Source of the DNA: Dactylis glomerata | Lineage: Eukaryota; Streptophyta; Magnoliopsida; Poales; Poaceae | DNA length: 64,000 bases | Assembly (NCBI GenBank): GCA_007115705.1 | Contig: QXEO01000464.1 | Coordinates: 6,382,852-6,446,851, forward strand | Direction: 5' to 3' | Shown: positions 1 through 10,788 of the stretch, in pieces | Position numbering within the stretch: the stretch's first letter is position 1 | Layout: the number at the start of each line of letters is the position of its first letter | Translations under genes and position numbers: made by a program | Notes under the pieces: model-generated | The model's database searches: none | What the model saw: the letters and a program-made list of their open reading frames with translations, nothing else | Told to the model about the DNA's origin: nothing

Positions 1-2290
1 TGCTCTCTATTTATCAGCGCTTTGCGGCCATGGTCCACACTCAGTATTCCTCGCCCATTCGTGTGTTCCGTGCTGATTCTGCTGGTGAGTATATCTCTCA
101 GCACCTGCGTGGTGTTCTTGCTAAGCAGGGCACCCTTGCTCAGTTTTCTTGTCCCGGTGCGCATGCTCAAAATGGTGTCACCGAGCGTAAGCATCATCAT
201 ATTCTTGAGACCACCCGTGCTATGATGATTAGTTCTTCTCTTCCGCCGCATTTCTAGGCTGAGGCTGTCGCTACATCGACTTACCTCATTAACATCCAGC
301 CTTCTGCTGCCCTCCAAGGTGGCATCCCTCTCGAGCGTCTCTCTGGTGGTTCTCCAGACTACTCGACTCTTCGTTTGTTTGGTTGCATTTGCTATGTTCT
401 TCTCCCTCCTCGTGAACACACCAAACTAACTGCTCAGTCTGTTGAGTGTGTTTTTCTCGGCTACAGTGATGAGCATAAGGGCTATCACTGTTGGGACCCT
501 GTTGGTCATCGGATGCGCATCTCTCGTGACGTCACGTTTGATGAGACGCGTCCCTTCTATTCTCGCCCCACCTCTGGTACCTACCCGGTGGATGATATCT
601 CTTTTCTTCTGTTTCCTGATGCACCCCCCCTCTGTCCCTATTATCCCTTCTCCTGGACCTTGTTCTGATGCGCCCTCTTCGACCCCGGCGCCATCCTCTA
701 CTCCGTCTACTTCCCCTAGTTCTCCTCGTTCTCTAGTTTCAGAGTCTTCCTCTGCTATTCCTTCTTCCTCTTCTTCCGATGAGTTGTCTACTTCTGATGA
801 GCTTCCCTCTCCTCTTCCGGTGACTCATCCGCGTCGTGCTCCAGACCGTTACTCTCCTAGTCAGTACGGTCTTTCTGTTGCCTCCGAGCCAACTTCTTAT
901 CGGGATGCTGAGCGTCATCCTGAATGGCAGCTTGCTATGGCTGAGGAGATTGCTGCGCTTGAGCGCACTGGCACCTGGAATCTTGTCTCTCTCCCTCCCG
1001 GTGTTCGTCCTATCATGTGTAAGTGGGTCTATAAAATTAAGACCCGCTCTGATGGATCTCTTGAGCGCTATAAAGTGCGTCTTATGGCTCGTGGCTTTCA
1101 GCAGGAGCACGGCCATGACTATGATGAGACTTTTGCCCTTGTGGCTCATATGACCACTGTGCGTACTCTTCTTGCTATCGCTTCTGTTCGACACTGGTTT
1201 GTGTCTCAGCTTGATGTTTAGAACGCTTTTCTTAATGGCGAGTTGAGTGAGGAGGTTTACATGCAGCCTCCTCCCGGGTATTCTGTTCCTGATGGGATGG
1301 TCTGTCATCTTTGGCGTTCTCTTTATGGCCTAAAACGGGCCCCTCGTGCCTGGTTTGAGCGTTTTGCCTCTGTGGTGACTGCTGCTAGTTTCTCTCCCAG
1401 CGCTCATGATCCAGTGCTGTTCGTTCACACTTATACTCGTGGATGCACTCTTCTCCTTCTCTATGTTGATGATATGATCATTACTGGTGATGATCCTGAG
1501 TATATTGCCTTTGTTAAGGCTCGTCTTCGTGATCAGTTTCTTATGACTGATCTTGGTCCTCTCCGCTACTTTCTTGGGATCGAGGTCTCCTCCACTTCTA
1601 ATGGCTTTTCTATCTCTCAGGAAAAGTATATTCAGGATCTTCTTGCTCGTGCTGCTCTTGGGGATGAGCGTACTGTTGAGACTCCTATGGAGCTTAATGT
1701 CAAGCTTCGTCCTACTGATAGTGATCCTCTTCCTGATCCGACGCGTTATCGCCATCTTGTTGGGAGTCTTGTTTATCTTGCTGTCACTCATCCTGATATA
1801 TCTTATCCTATTCATATTCTGAGTCGGTTTGTCTCAGCTCCTACCACTATTCACTATAGTCATCTCCTCCATGTTCTTTGTTATCTTCGTGGCACGATCA
1901 CTCGTCGCCTTTTCTTTCCTCGTTCCAGCTCTCTCCAGCTCCAGTGCTACTCAAATGCTATGTGGGCGAGTGATCCTACGGATCGTCGTTCACTTTCTGC
2001 TTACTGTGTGTTTCTTGGTGGTTCGCTTGTTGCTTGGAAGATGAAGAAACAGGTTGCAGTTTCCCGTTCAAGTGTAGAGGCTGAGTTGCGAGCTATGGCC
2101 TTGTTGATTGCTGAGGTGACATGGTTACGGTGGTTGCTTGAAGATTTTGGGGTCTCTGTTACGACACCCACTCCACTTTTATCTAATAGTACAGGTGCTA
2201 TCAGTATTGCACGTGATCCGGTCAAGCATGAGCTTACCAAGCATATTGGTGTTGATGCTTTTTATACACGTACTCAGGTGCATTTCCCTA
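1..2290 (+). pseudogene. Ty1/copia pol fragment: integrase, RT, RNase H (degenerate)
   Basis: Integrase core to RNase H of a copia polyprotein, open at the left window edge. Visible in order: integrase DDE region (RADSAGEYIS, then NGVTERKHHHILE), the integrase-RT linker, RT (CKWVYKIKTRSDGS; YVDD at 1462-1473 inside LLLYVDDMIITGD), and RNase H ending near KHIGVDAFYTR. Three lesions are seen: an in-frame TAG at 255-257, a frame change at or near the seven-C run at 624-630, and a TAG at 1219-1221 where RT normally has Lys (QLDV*NAFLNG). After about 2280 the protein similarity stops before the usual C-terminus, so the 3' end is deleted. The order integrase before RT identifies Ty1/copia. It has no functional coding capacity. 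Confidence 0.93.
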
Positions 2291-2570
2291 CCTGTTATGG
2301 GGTTTCCTGCATATTCTCACCTATCCATGTAACTACATATTGTGGCCTTTGGCCCCCAGGGAATACAACTTGTCTATTCCTAACACTAACCACGTCACAA
2401 ATTACAGCCACAAACAAGAGAGGGGCAATTTGGCCGGGGTGTGACTACGTACTTCACTCGGTGCTTGCTAGCCACATCAGCCCAAGAAGCACTATCATCG
2501 TGGCCACGGTGACGATGCGATTAACGCGCGCGAGAGATCATGGTTACTCATAGCTGCGGACAGCTCAGCG
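2281..2570. other. Non-coding stretch; probable copia LTR tail
   Basis: The pol reading frame stays open here by chance but no longer resembles RNase H. The segment 2281-2390 ends in a TAACA-type LTR terminus and looks like an LTR U5, which suggests an internal deletion from RNase H to the 3' LTR. I see no gene in the remainder. Confidence 0.35.
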
Positions 2571-3795
2571 AGCGTGAGGGTATCTCCAATGAGGGTCGAC
2601 GCATCTGGTTGACGCAAATGATCTGTTTTGGACGGAATTTGCATTGCGGTCCAGTCTATCTGGTCAGAGCGTGCAACGGTGCGACGCATCCTGTTTAAAA
2701 CGCTGGTCATTTCCATCAGCACTAGTCATGTAGCCACTATATTCTAAATTTGAAACTATAGAAGAATATAACATCTAAAAAAATAAAAATAAAAAGTAGT
2801 TCATCAATATAAATAATTTACAACCACATAGTTGACACGAAGAATAAACTATAATTCAAATTACATTAAATAAGGGGATTTATCCTGTTGGTTTCCCGCA
2901 AGAGTCCAAATATGCTCAATCAAATCAGTTTGAAGCCGATCATGAATGTGGCGTTCATGTAAAGTTTCTGTAACATGCATGAACTGTTCCCAAGATACTA
3001 CCCCTGATACCGGATTAGCCAACTTGCCCTGAAAATCTTAGCCCTGGTCACACATGATGTCATCCCGCTCGTTCTCAATGATCATGTTGTGCATGATCAT
3101 ACAAGCAGTCATTACATCCCGCATCCTCTCCGGGCTCCAAGTTCTAGCAGGGCACCGAACAATAGCCCACCTTAACTTAAGCACACCAAATGACCGCTTC
3201 ACATCCTTCCTAGCAGCCTCTTGCTCTTTAGCAAACCTTTTGTATTTCTCATTTGCAGGGTTAAACACTGTCTTCATAAAGATGGCCCAAGAGGGTAGAT
3301 ACCATCAGCTAGATAATAATCCTGATCATAAGGGTTGTCATTGATCACATAGAAAATCTGAGGAGCAGTGCATTCGGAAAGCCTAGAAAGTATCAGAGAG
3401 TAGTGCAGCACATTAATATCATTGTTTCATCATGCCATGCCAAAGAAGGAGTGCCAAATCTATAGATCTTGTGAGGCAACAACCTCCAATATAACCATAC
3501 ATCCCTCCTTATGCTCTTTGAACTGACCTTGCCAACCAAAAGGATAGTTCTACCATTGCCAATGCATGCAGTCAATGTTGCCCAACATCCAGGAAGCCCC
3601 CTACTCTCGTTGACGGACAAAAGGCGGGCAGTGCCATCGGTGTTTGTCTCTCTCAGATAATAATTGCCAAAACAAGGCCACTAGCATTTCTGAAAGTCTC
3701 AAGGATGGCGATGATCGTCCGAAGCTCCTGCTTAATCGAGTTGAAAAATTCTGGTATCGTTGGCATACAATGAAATTCGATAGCTTGCCGAGCAT
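2570..3795 (-). mobile_element. PIF/Harbinger DNA transposon remnant
   Basis: This carries a PIF/Harbinger-type transposase on the minus strand plus about 290 bp of 3' non-coding sequence. Near 2576 a GGGTATCTCCAATG-like stretch resembles the terminal repeats of grass Harbinger/Tourist elements. The opposite end is missing: the transposase N-terminus is cut where LINE RT coding begins at about 3796. No target duplication can be defined. Confidence 0.7.
2861..3795 (-). pseudogene. PIF/Harbinger-type transposase (DDE_Tnp_4 family), broken
   Basis: A catalytic-domain remnant of the transposase that cuts and rejoins PIF/Harbinger elements. The C-terminal part is clear: FAKEQEAARKDVKRSFGVLK and ACMIMHNMIIENERDD (3038-3277), then a tail with LQTDLIEHIWTLAG ending in TAA at 2861-2863. 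Further upstream (3393-3795) the expected segments for the DDE core and the LWIWHSFFGM-like region lie in different frames with several stops. At least two frameshifts and many substitutions therefore separate it from a working gene. The N-terminal helix-turn-helix half is absent. The family assignment is firm; activity is excluded. Confidence 0.85.
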
Positions 3796-4102
3796 GAACG
3801 AATAGGGCTCAGTATACCACGCTGGTTTGCCAGGGATAGAATGCGCTAAAGCGGGTCGATGGCGAGGATGAATTGCATCGGAGAGAGCTGGTCACCTTGC
3901 CACAGCCCCCTAGCTTGCCAGATGGGGGGAACTGGATCGCTGTTGAGGAGCACCCTAGATGTCGCCGATGCAAGGGATATGCACACCCAATTGCATCAAT
4001 ACTGTGCAAATCAGAGGGCAGATAGGACATCAATGAGAAAGGCCCATCCCACAGTGTCAAATTCCTTGGAGATATCAAGCTTGAGGAACAGGCTTGGGGT
4101 CT
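3796..4102 (-). pseudogene. LINE reverse transcriptase fragment (RT core), part 3
   Basis: The minus-strand translation reads TPSLFLKLDISKEFDTVGWA, then a DLSPMLF-like LSPMQFILAIDPL, typical of plant LINE ORF2 reverse transcriptase palm regions. Stops and frame changes interrupt it. It is the downstream continuation of the LINE coding pieces at 13698-13765 and 14994-15660: reading across the gypsy insertion, the sense strand runs NLIKELHAKK then TPSLFLKLDI in one frame. The left boundary abuts the Harbinger remnant. Confidence 0.82.
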
Positions 4103-5424
4103 TGATGTCTACGAATGCTTCTATTCTTGTAGACAGTGTTGGGCCTCCAAGTGTAGAGGTTTGTAGAACAGCAGCATGTTTCCCTTAAGTGGATCACCCA
4201 AGGTTTATCGAACTCAGGGAGGAAGAGGTCAAAGGTATCCCTCTCAAACAAACTGTAATTACGATACAAGAAGTCTCTTGTGTCCCCAACACACTCAATA
4301 CACTTGTCAGGTGTATAGGTGCACTAGTTTGGCAAAGAGATAGTGAAATACAAGTAATATGGATGATTATAAGTAGTAAATGCAATCTGAAATAAATATC
4401 GTTGTGAGCAAACATGTAACAAAACTGAATGTAAATGGTATTTCAATGCTTGCAAACAAGGCCTAGGGATCATACTTTCACTGGTGGACACTCTCAACAA
4501 AGATAACATAATTGAACACAAAAATAACTATCTTCACTATGCCACTCCAAACTATTCTCCAATGGATAACGAACACTAATCATGTGTAGGGCTACGAAGC
4601 ACTCCTCAAAGTTTGCATTTCCCCAAACTAGATTGCCCCGCACTATCACCTTGAGCATACTAGATGGTTCCAACAAACACCAACAATTCATAGAGACACT
4701 AACCAAAGAGACACACATAATGCGCACACTGTTATCCTTCACATCATGGTACAAGGTGTCTCCGGAGATTACAATAATAAAGCACGGGAGTAGCATAATA
4801 TAAGAAGAACATCATCTACCAATTCAACTAGATACAAAGCTTATGATCATATATATATCACATCATGGGAGAGAGAGGTGAACCACATAGCTACCGGTAG
4901 AGCCCTCAGCCCCTGAGGAGAACTACTTCCTCCTCATCATGGGAGACAACAACGTCGATGGAGATGGCGGTGAAGTCGATGTAGATGGCGGTGGAGGCGA
5001 TGGAGTCGATGGAGATGGCTCCGGGGGCACTTCCCCATCCCGGCAAGGTGCCGAAACAGAGACTTCTGTCCCCCAAAATTGGTCTTCGACAATGACGGCG
5101 CTGCAGAACTTTACTGGGAGAAACGCTGATCGATTTAGGGTTTTCGTGTCGGAGGCTTCTTATAGGCGAAGGAGCGATGTCAGAGGGTGGCCAGGGCCCA
5201 CGCACCGTAGGGTGGAGCGCCCTAGGGGTCACCCACGCCACCGGCTTTCCTTTGGACTTCGTCTCGTGTCGGGAAAAATAGGAGGTTCGAGCTTCATTAC
5301 GTCCAATTCCGAGAATATTTCCTGTGTAACTTTTCTAAAACACAAAAACAACAGAAAACAGGGAACTGGCACTGTGGCATCTCATTAATAGGTTAGTTCC
5401 AAAAAACGCATAAAAACGCCACTG
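4103..5424 (-). repeat. 3' LTR (partial) of the 4103-13697 gypsy element
   Basis: Aligns by eye along its length with the 5' LTR at 12440-13697: both start TGATGTCTACGAA and share the AAGGTTTATCGAACTCAGGG block. It keeps roughly 180 bp (about 4470-4650) that the other copy lacks. It is cut at 5424, about 75 bp before the expected ...GACGTATCA terminus, where another LTR begins. Confidence 0.8.
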
Positions 5425-7066
5425 ATGGCATGTAGATAACACCCTGTTGGGAACCCCAAGAGGAAGGTTTGATGAGCACAGCAACAAGTCTTCCCTCAGT
5501 TCTGAAACCAAGGTTTATCGAACCAGTAGGAGAAAGCCAAACTTCAGAAGATTGATGCTCGCTAGCTTCGCGACAACTCCGGAAAATTTATATGGCGCCT
5601 CGTCCATGGCTTTGCTTTGCACCAGCAGCAACGTGGAACCTGCACACAACACAACCAATTACTTTGCCCCAACTTACGATGAGGTTGTCAATCTCACCAG
5701 TTTGCTATAAACAAATGATTAAGCGTATTGAGTGGTTGATACGTCTCAAACGTATCTATAATTTTTGATGTTCCATGCTTGTTTATACACCATTTGCTTT
5801 GTGTTTTGTTATACTTCGTGGCGTTTTTATGCATTTTCCGGAACTAACCTATTAACAAGATGCCACAGTGCTAGTTCCCTATTTTCTGTTGTTTTTGTAT
5901 TTCAGAAAAGTTACACAGGAAATATTCTCGGAATTGGACGAAACAAAAGCCAAACTTCCTATTTTTACCGAAGCTTCGAGAAGACCGAAGATAAGACGGA
6001 GGGGGCCCAGGCTCACCATAGGGTGGCGTGGCCCGACTCCTGGCTGTGCCACCACATGGTGAGGCCAGGTGGCCCACCTCATGCCGCTGCCCTTTCACCT
6101 ATAAAATCCCCTCGACGGGAAAAACCTAAAGGACAGATCGCTTTCCCTCGAAACATACTACAAGTCGCCGTCGTCATTGAAGCGAGATCGGGAGGATCCA
6201 AGAGCTCTTCTCGGCACCCTGTCGGAGAGGGGAATCCCTGCCGGAGGCCTTCTCCACCACCATGGTCGCCTCCGGAGTGATTTGTGAGTAGTCTACCTTA
6301 GACTAGGGGTCCATAGCAGTAGCTAGATGGTTGTCTCCTCCACCATGTGCTTCATGTTTAGATCTTGTGAGCTGTCCTACATGATCAAGATCATCTTTAT
6401 GTAATCATACATGTTGTGTTTGTTGGGATCTGATGAGTATCGGTACTATGTCAAGTTGATGTGCTGAATATATATCTTTATGTTATCTCTATGTTGTTTA
6501 TGATCTTGCATGCTCTCTGTTGCTAGTAGATATCTTGGCCGACTAGATGATAATGACTCCAAGAGGGAGTATTTATGCTCGATAGTTAGGTTCATGCCTC
6601 TAGTGATCTGGGAGAGTGACATAAATCTCTAAGTTTGTAGATGTGTTGTTGCCACTAGGGAGAAAACAACATTCTTGTGTCCAAGGACATTTGCTTTGTT
6701 TACTTTACGCAATTTGCTTAATGCAGTTAGCCGTTGTTCACAACTTAATACTCAAGGGGTACTCGGACGACTCCCCACGAGTGGATTATTAGTCATAGAT
6801 ACAGTTGGATTATGGTCTATGTATTTTGTTGTATTGCTCAGAGTAAATCTCATAGTGATCCTCATGATATATGTACGTTATCTTTATTCTATCAATTGCC
6901 CAACTATAATTTGTTTACCCAGCATGTTGTCATTTATCTTATGGAGAGACACCACTAGTGAAATGTGGACCCTGGTCCAATTTTCTTTACATTGCTATAC
7001 CATTTTACTTTACTCACACTGTTTACTTTTACTTGCATACTATTACCCTTTTACCACTCAATACAG
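5425..7066. repeat. Rearranged LTR: two parts in opposite orientation
   Basis: 5425-5737 is the 3' portion of an Athila-type LTR in minus orientation (starts TGATGGCATG, then TGTTGGGAACCCC). 5738-7066 is the complementary 5' portion (starts TGATACGTCTC) in plus orientation. Together they make one LTR. The two joints carry the same 12-bp sequence as an inverted repeat (GTATTGAGTGGT ending at 5737, ACCACTCAATAC ending at 7066), as expected if the 1.33-kb segment between them was flipped. A TATA-like CACCTATAAAATCCCC lies near 6095. Confidence 0.7.
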
Positions 7067-8594
7067 ATGAAGGCTAGCAAAAGACTGGGAGCGACCAACT
7101 AAGAGAGCAATAACGGCCATAATCATGCATAGCGACAAAAACTTATTAACCAAAGCATAAAGTGGTATCACAAGTCAAAAACCAAATGATCATAGAGGCT
7201 TGAGGCGACTGGTTAAAGTCAAACATGGTGTAAGCATGAGCCAAGTCAACCCAAATAAAGCATCAAAGGAGAAAACCACAATAATATGCTCTCATATAAT
7301 AAAAACAACACATGATTCTTTCAAAGGCACATTAAGCAATCTCAGTCATTTGAGACAAGTCATGCTACAGCAAAAAATACTAAGCATATTATCAAAATAA
7401 CATCAAGCATGACATGCTAAAGTCTAAGCCACAGTCTAAACAAGCTCCCATTTGTACCACTATAGGCATGAAACTTTTTTCTCTTTTCAACACCAATCAT
7501 CCTTTTTGAATCAAGTCTTAGAGATGAAAACCATCATAAACCAGAGGTCTAAATACAACTTGATACAAAGAAATAACAAGTTTTGAACAAAAATCAAGGC
7601 GAAAAACAAAGTCTAAATGCAGTACTAGAAAAAGAGAACACCCGTTGAACGATAAGAGTGAAAACTAGAGTGTTCTTGGCAATGAAAACAGAGCGTGTAT
7701 CTCTCCAAAACACACATGGTGTGATCCAACCATTTATTGCAGCAAACAAAACAAAAGAAAACTGAAAGCAAAAACAACTGACGCTCCAAGAATAATACAT
7801 AACATATGAAGCAATAAAAATATAGTGTCTTGAAAGATGACCTGATATTTTTGTTGATGAAGAAGAGGATGCCTTGGGGCATCCCCAAGCTTTGATGCTT
7901 GTACTTCTTGGATATTTCTTGGGGTGACATGGGCATGCACAAGCTTGAGCTTTTGTCCATACTTCATCTCATCTCATCATTCCCCTTTCCCTACACTTGA
8001 AAACTTCCTTCATACAAAACTTCACACAATTCTTGTTAGCAACATTAGAGTATGCAAGATAGTAGATCCACCTTTGGTTCAGTTTAAACTCAAGTACAAC
8101 ACAAATTAACACATAAGATACTGTAGCAACTTTCTCAAAAAGTTCCATGATCAAAAGAACTCAAAAAGAAAGAGATCAAGAGGCAAATGCAAATAATGGC
8201 AGAAATCTATCAAAACAAAACAACTGGTAAAGATCGATTTTTCTGAGGATCTTCTGTTGCTCAAATCGAAAAGTGCAAAACTAATGTAAGTTAGGAAATA
8301 ACCTGGGGCATGTTCACAAGAAATCGCAGATCAAAAAGACATTCTAAGAATTTTCATGAATTTTTACGGTACAGCACAGAAATCTGTTTCAGGACAGCAA
8401 CTTCCCCAAATCTTACCTTCCTCCAATTAGAGGTTCTTCTTGGCACAAAAACAAAATAAACATGATAAGGAAAGGTCATTACAGTAGTAGTAACTTCCAA
8501 GACTAAACAAAAAGAAAAAGTACTGAAAATAAAATATTGGGTTATCTCCCAAGAGTGCTTTTCTTTAACGCCTTTGAGCTAGGCACAGAATTTT
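7067..8594 (-). other. 3' non-coding internal region of the gypsy element
   Basis: No credible ORF. Over much of its length it is the reverse complement of the non-coding region following the ORF of the 50602-57865 element. Examples are the GCGTTAAAGAAAAGCACTCT block next to the ORF stop, the AAGCTTGGGGATGCCCC motif near 7870, and a TTGGTCGCTCCCA block near 7090. It marks this element and 50602-57865 as one extended family. Confidence 0.75.
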
Positions 8595-9424
8595 TTAAAA
8601 GATGCTCGCATAAGCGCCACAAAAGAGCTTGAAGCAAGAGAGAGAATCAAAAAGCAAATATGAAACAAGTTTAAATCTAAACCACTTCCTATGAAAAAGA
8701 GTCTTGTAAATAAACAAGTCATAAAAGCACAAAGCAACAAGCATAGGAAGGCAAAATAAGTGCAACTTCAAGAATTTCAACATAAAGAGGGGAAACTTAA
8801 TATTATTGAGATGCATAAAACCGTACTTCCCTCTCTCATAATAACTTTCAGTAGCATCATGAATAGAATTAACAATATAACTATCACATAAAGCATTCTT
8901 ATCATGAGCCACATGCATAAAAGAATTAATACTCCCCACATGAACATAGTCATTCTTAGTAATAGTAGTAGGAGCAAATTCAACAAAATAATTATTCTCA
9001 TCACCATAATCATCAAAAATAGGAGGCATATTGTAATCATACCTTATTTTCTCCTCAGTAGTAGGTGGACTGAAAATATCATACTCATCTTTGTAATCAT
9101 CATAAGCAATAGAATAGCTATCTTCCAAAGCGTGTTCATTTGTAAACATATCATAATTGAAAGGAACATGGATAGCACTAATAGTACAACAATTATTAAC
9201 CTCATAATTTTCTGAAGTAGTACCAAAAAGATTTTCAATATCAAAAGTAGTGTGCACCTGTCATAATTTGGAGGATTCCAAAGTAGTACCATAGAGGAAA
9301 CTTTGGAGGATTCCTCCTTTTCATTAATAAAAACAAAACACATATTAGTCCTATCATAATTTGGTAAAGTGATGATCCACAAGTATAGGGGATCGCAACA
9401 GTCTTCGAGGGAAGTAAAACCCAA
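8595..9424 (-). pseudogene. Second ORF of non-autonomous gypsy element, unknown function
   Basis: An unrecognised protein-like ORF. The main open frame, 9257-8595 (220 codons, no ATG at its start), is acidic and Tyr/Asp/Asn-rich (DYNMPPIFDDYGDENNYF). It ends in a strongly hydrophobic tail of about 70 residues (HLFCLPMLVALCFYDLF...) that could hold two membrane-spanning segments. The upstream portion (FINEKEESSK, 9424-9260) is in another frame, so one frameshift sits near 9260. The solo LTR at 9370-10764 separates it from the gag frame. It ends about 20 bp before the conserved 3' block. It has no resemblance to RT, protease, integrase or a known envelope that I can name. Confidence 0.55.
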
Positions 9425-10764
9425 ATTTATTGATTCGACACGAGGGGAGCCAAAGAATATTTATAAGCCTTAACAGATGAGTTGTCAATTCAGCTGCACC
9501 TGGAAACAGACTTGCTCGCAGCGGTTTATCAGTAGCAATAGTTTTATAGTGGTGATAGTAGTAAAATAGTAGCAATAATAATAAAGTATAGACGGTAATA
9601 GTAGCAATAGTAAATAGTAGGATTAAATGCTGTAGGCATAGGGATAGATGTACGGGCATTGCATGGATAAGATAATTCATGAAATCAGTGAGACATGGGC
9701 AATTGCAGATAAATAATGATAAAACATCCTAGTACTAAACAACTATAGGCATGTGTTCTGTATATAGTCGTACGTGCTCACAATGAGAAATTTGCACGAC
9801 ATCTTCTGTCCTACCAGCCTGTTTGCAGCAGGGCCTCAAGGGAATCTATTGGTAATTAAGGTACTCCTTTTAATAAAGTACCAGAGCAAAGCATTAACAC
9901 TCGGTGAACACATGTGATCCTCACATCATAGCCACCCCCTCCGGTTATCCCAATTGCTGTCTCTTTGGGGCCTCAGGTTCCGGACAACGATATGTGTATA
10001 CAACTTGCAGGTAAGATCGTAAACAACAAGTATTATCATAAAACAATAATAAGTTTAGATCTAAGATCATGGCACTCGGGCCCAAAGTGACAAGTATTAA
10101 GCACAACAAGTTGCAACAATGTCATAAGCACTAATAATAGATACTAGGCACCATGCCCTAATAATCTCATAGCAAATTACATGAATGATCTCATCCAATC
10201 CCTATTATCTCCTTCGCCTACACTGGGAATTACTCACACATGGATGGGGGAGTCATGGATGGTTGATGCAGAGACGTCGGTGATCATGGTGATGAAGATC
10301 TCCGAATCCCCGTCCAACAGGGTGCCAGAACGAAGTTTTGGGTTTTGAATTGCGGTTTCTTATGGTGACAGCGCAGCGGAAGTCTATCTGGAAAAAAGCC
10401 CAAAACCCCGATAGTTTCAGGTCGAAGGGTATATGTAGGCAAAAGGAGGGCTTGAGGAGGCGGCTGGGGTGGCCTCACCACCCCCTGGCGCGGCCAGGCC
10501 TGGGCCGCGCCACCAGGTGGTGAGCCTGGCTCCCAGCCCCTCTCCGTCTGGTCTTCTGGCTCCGTGGGTCTTCTGGTAAAATAGGAATTTTGCAGTATTT
10601 TTCGGGATTTTTCCTAAAAGTTGGATTTCTGCACAAAAACAAGACACCAGGGCAATTCTGCAAAAAACAGCGTTAGTCCATGTTAGTTGTATTCAAAACA
10701 CATAAATTAGAGGAGAAACAATAGGAAAAGTGTTCGGAAAATTAGATACGTTTTGGACGTATCA
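9370..10764 (-). repeat. Solo LTR, gypsy type, with target duplication TAAAG
   Basis: Starts TGATGATCCACAAG and ends GACGTATCA, with a perfect 5-bp duplication TAAAG at 9365-9369 and 10765-10769 and no internal domain. Minus orientation is inferred because the TGATACGTC-like terminus, the usual 5' end in this group, is on the right. Length is 1395 bp. It interrupts coding sequence of the host gypsy element. Solo LTRs arise by recombination between the two LTRs of a full copy. Confidence 0.92.
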
Positions 10765-10788
10765 TAAAGCATCATCTTTCATAACATT

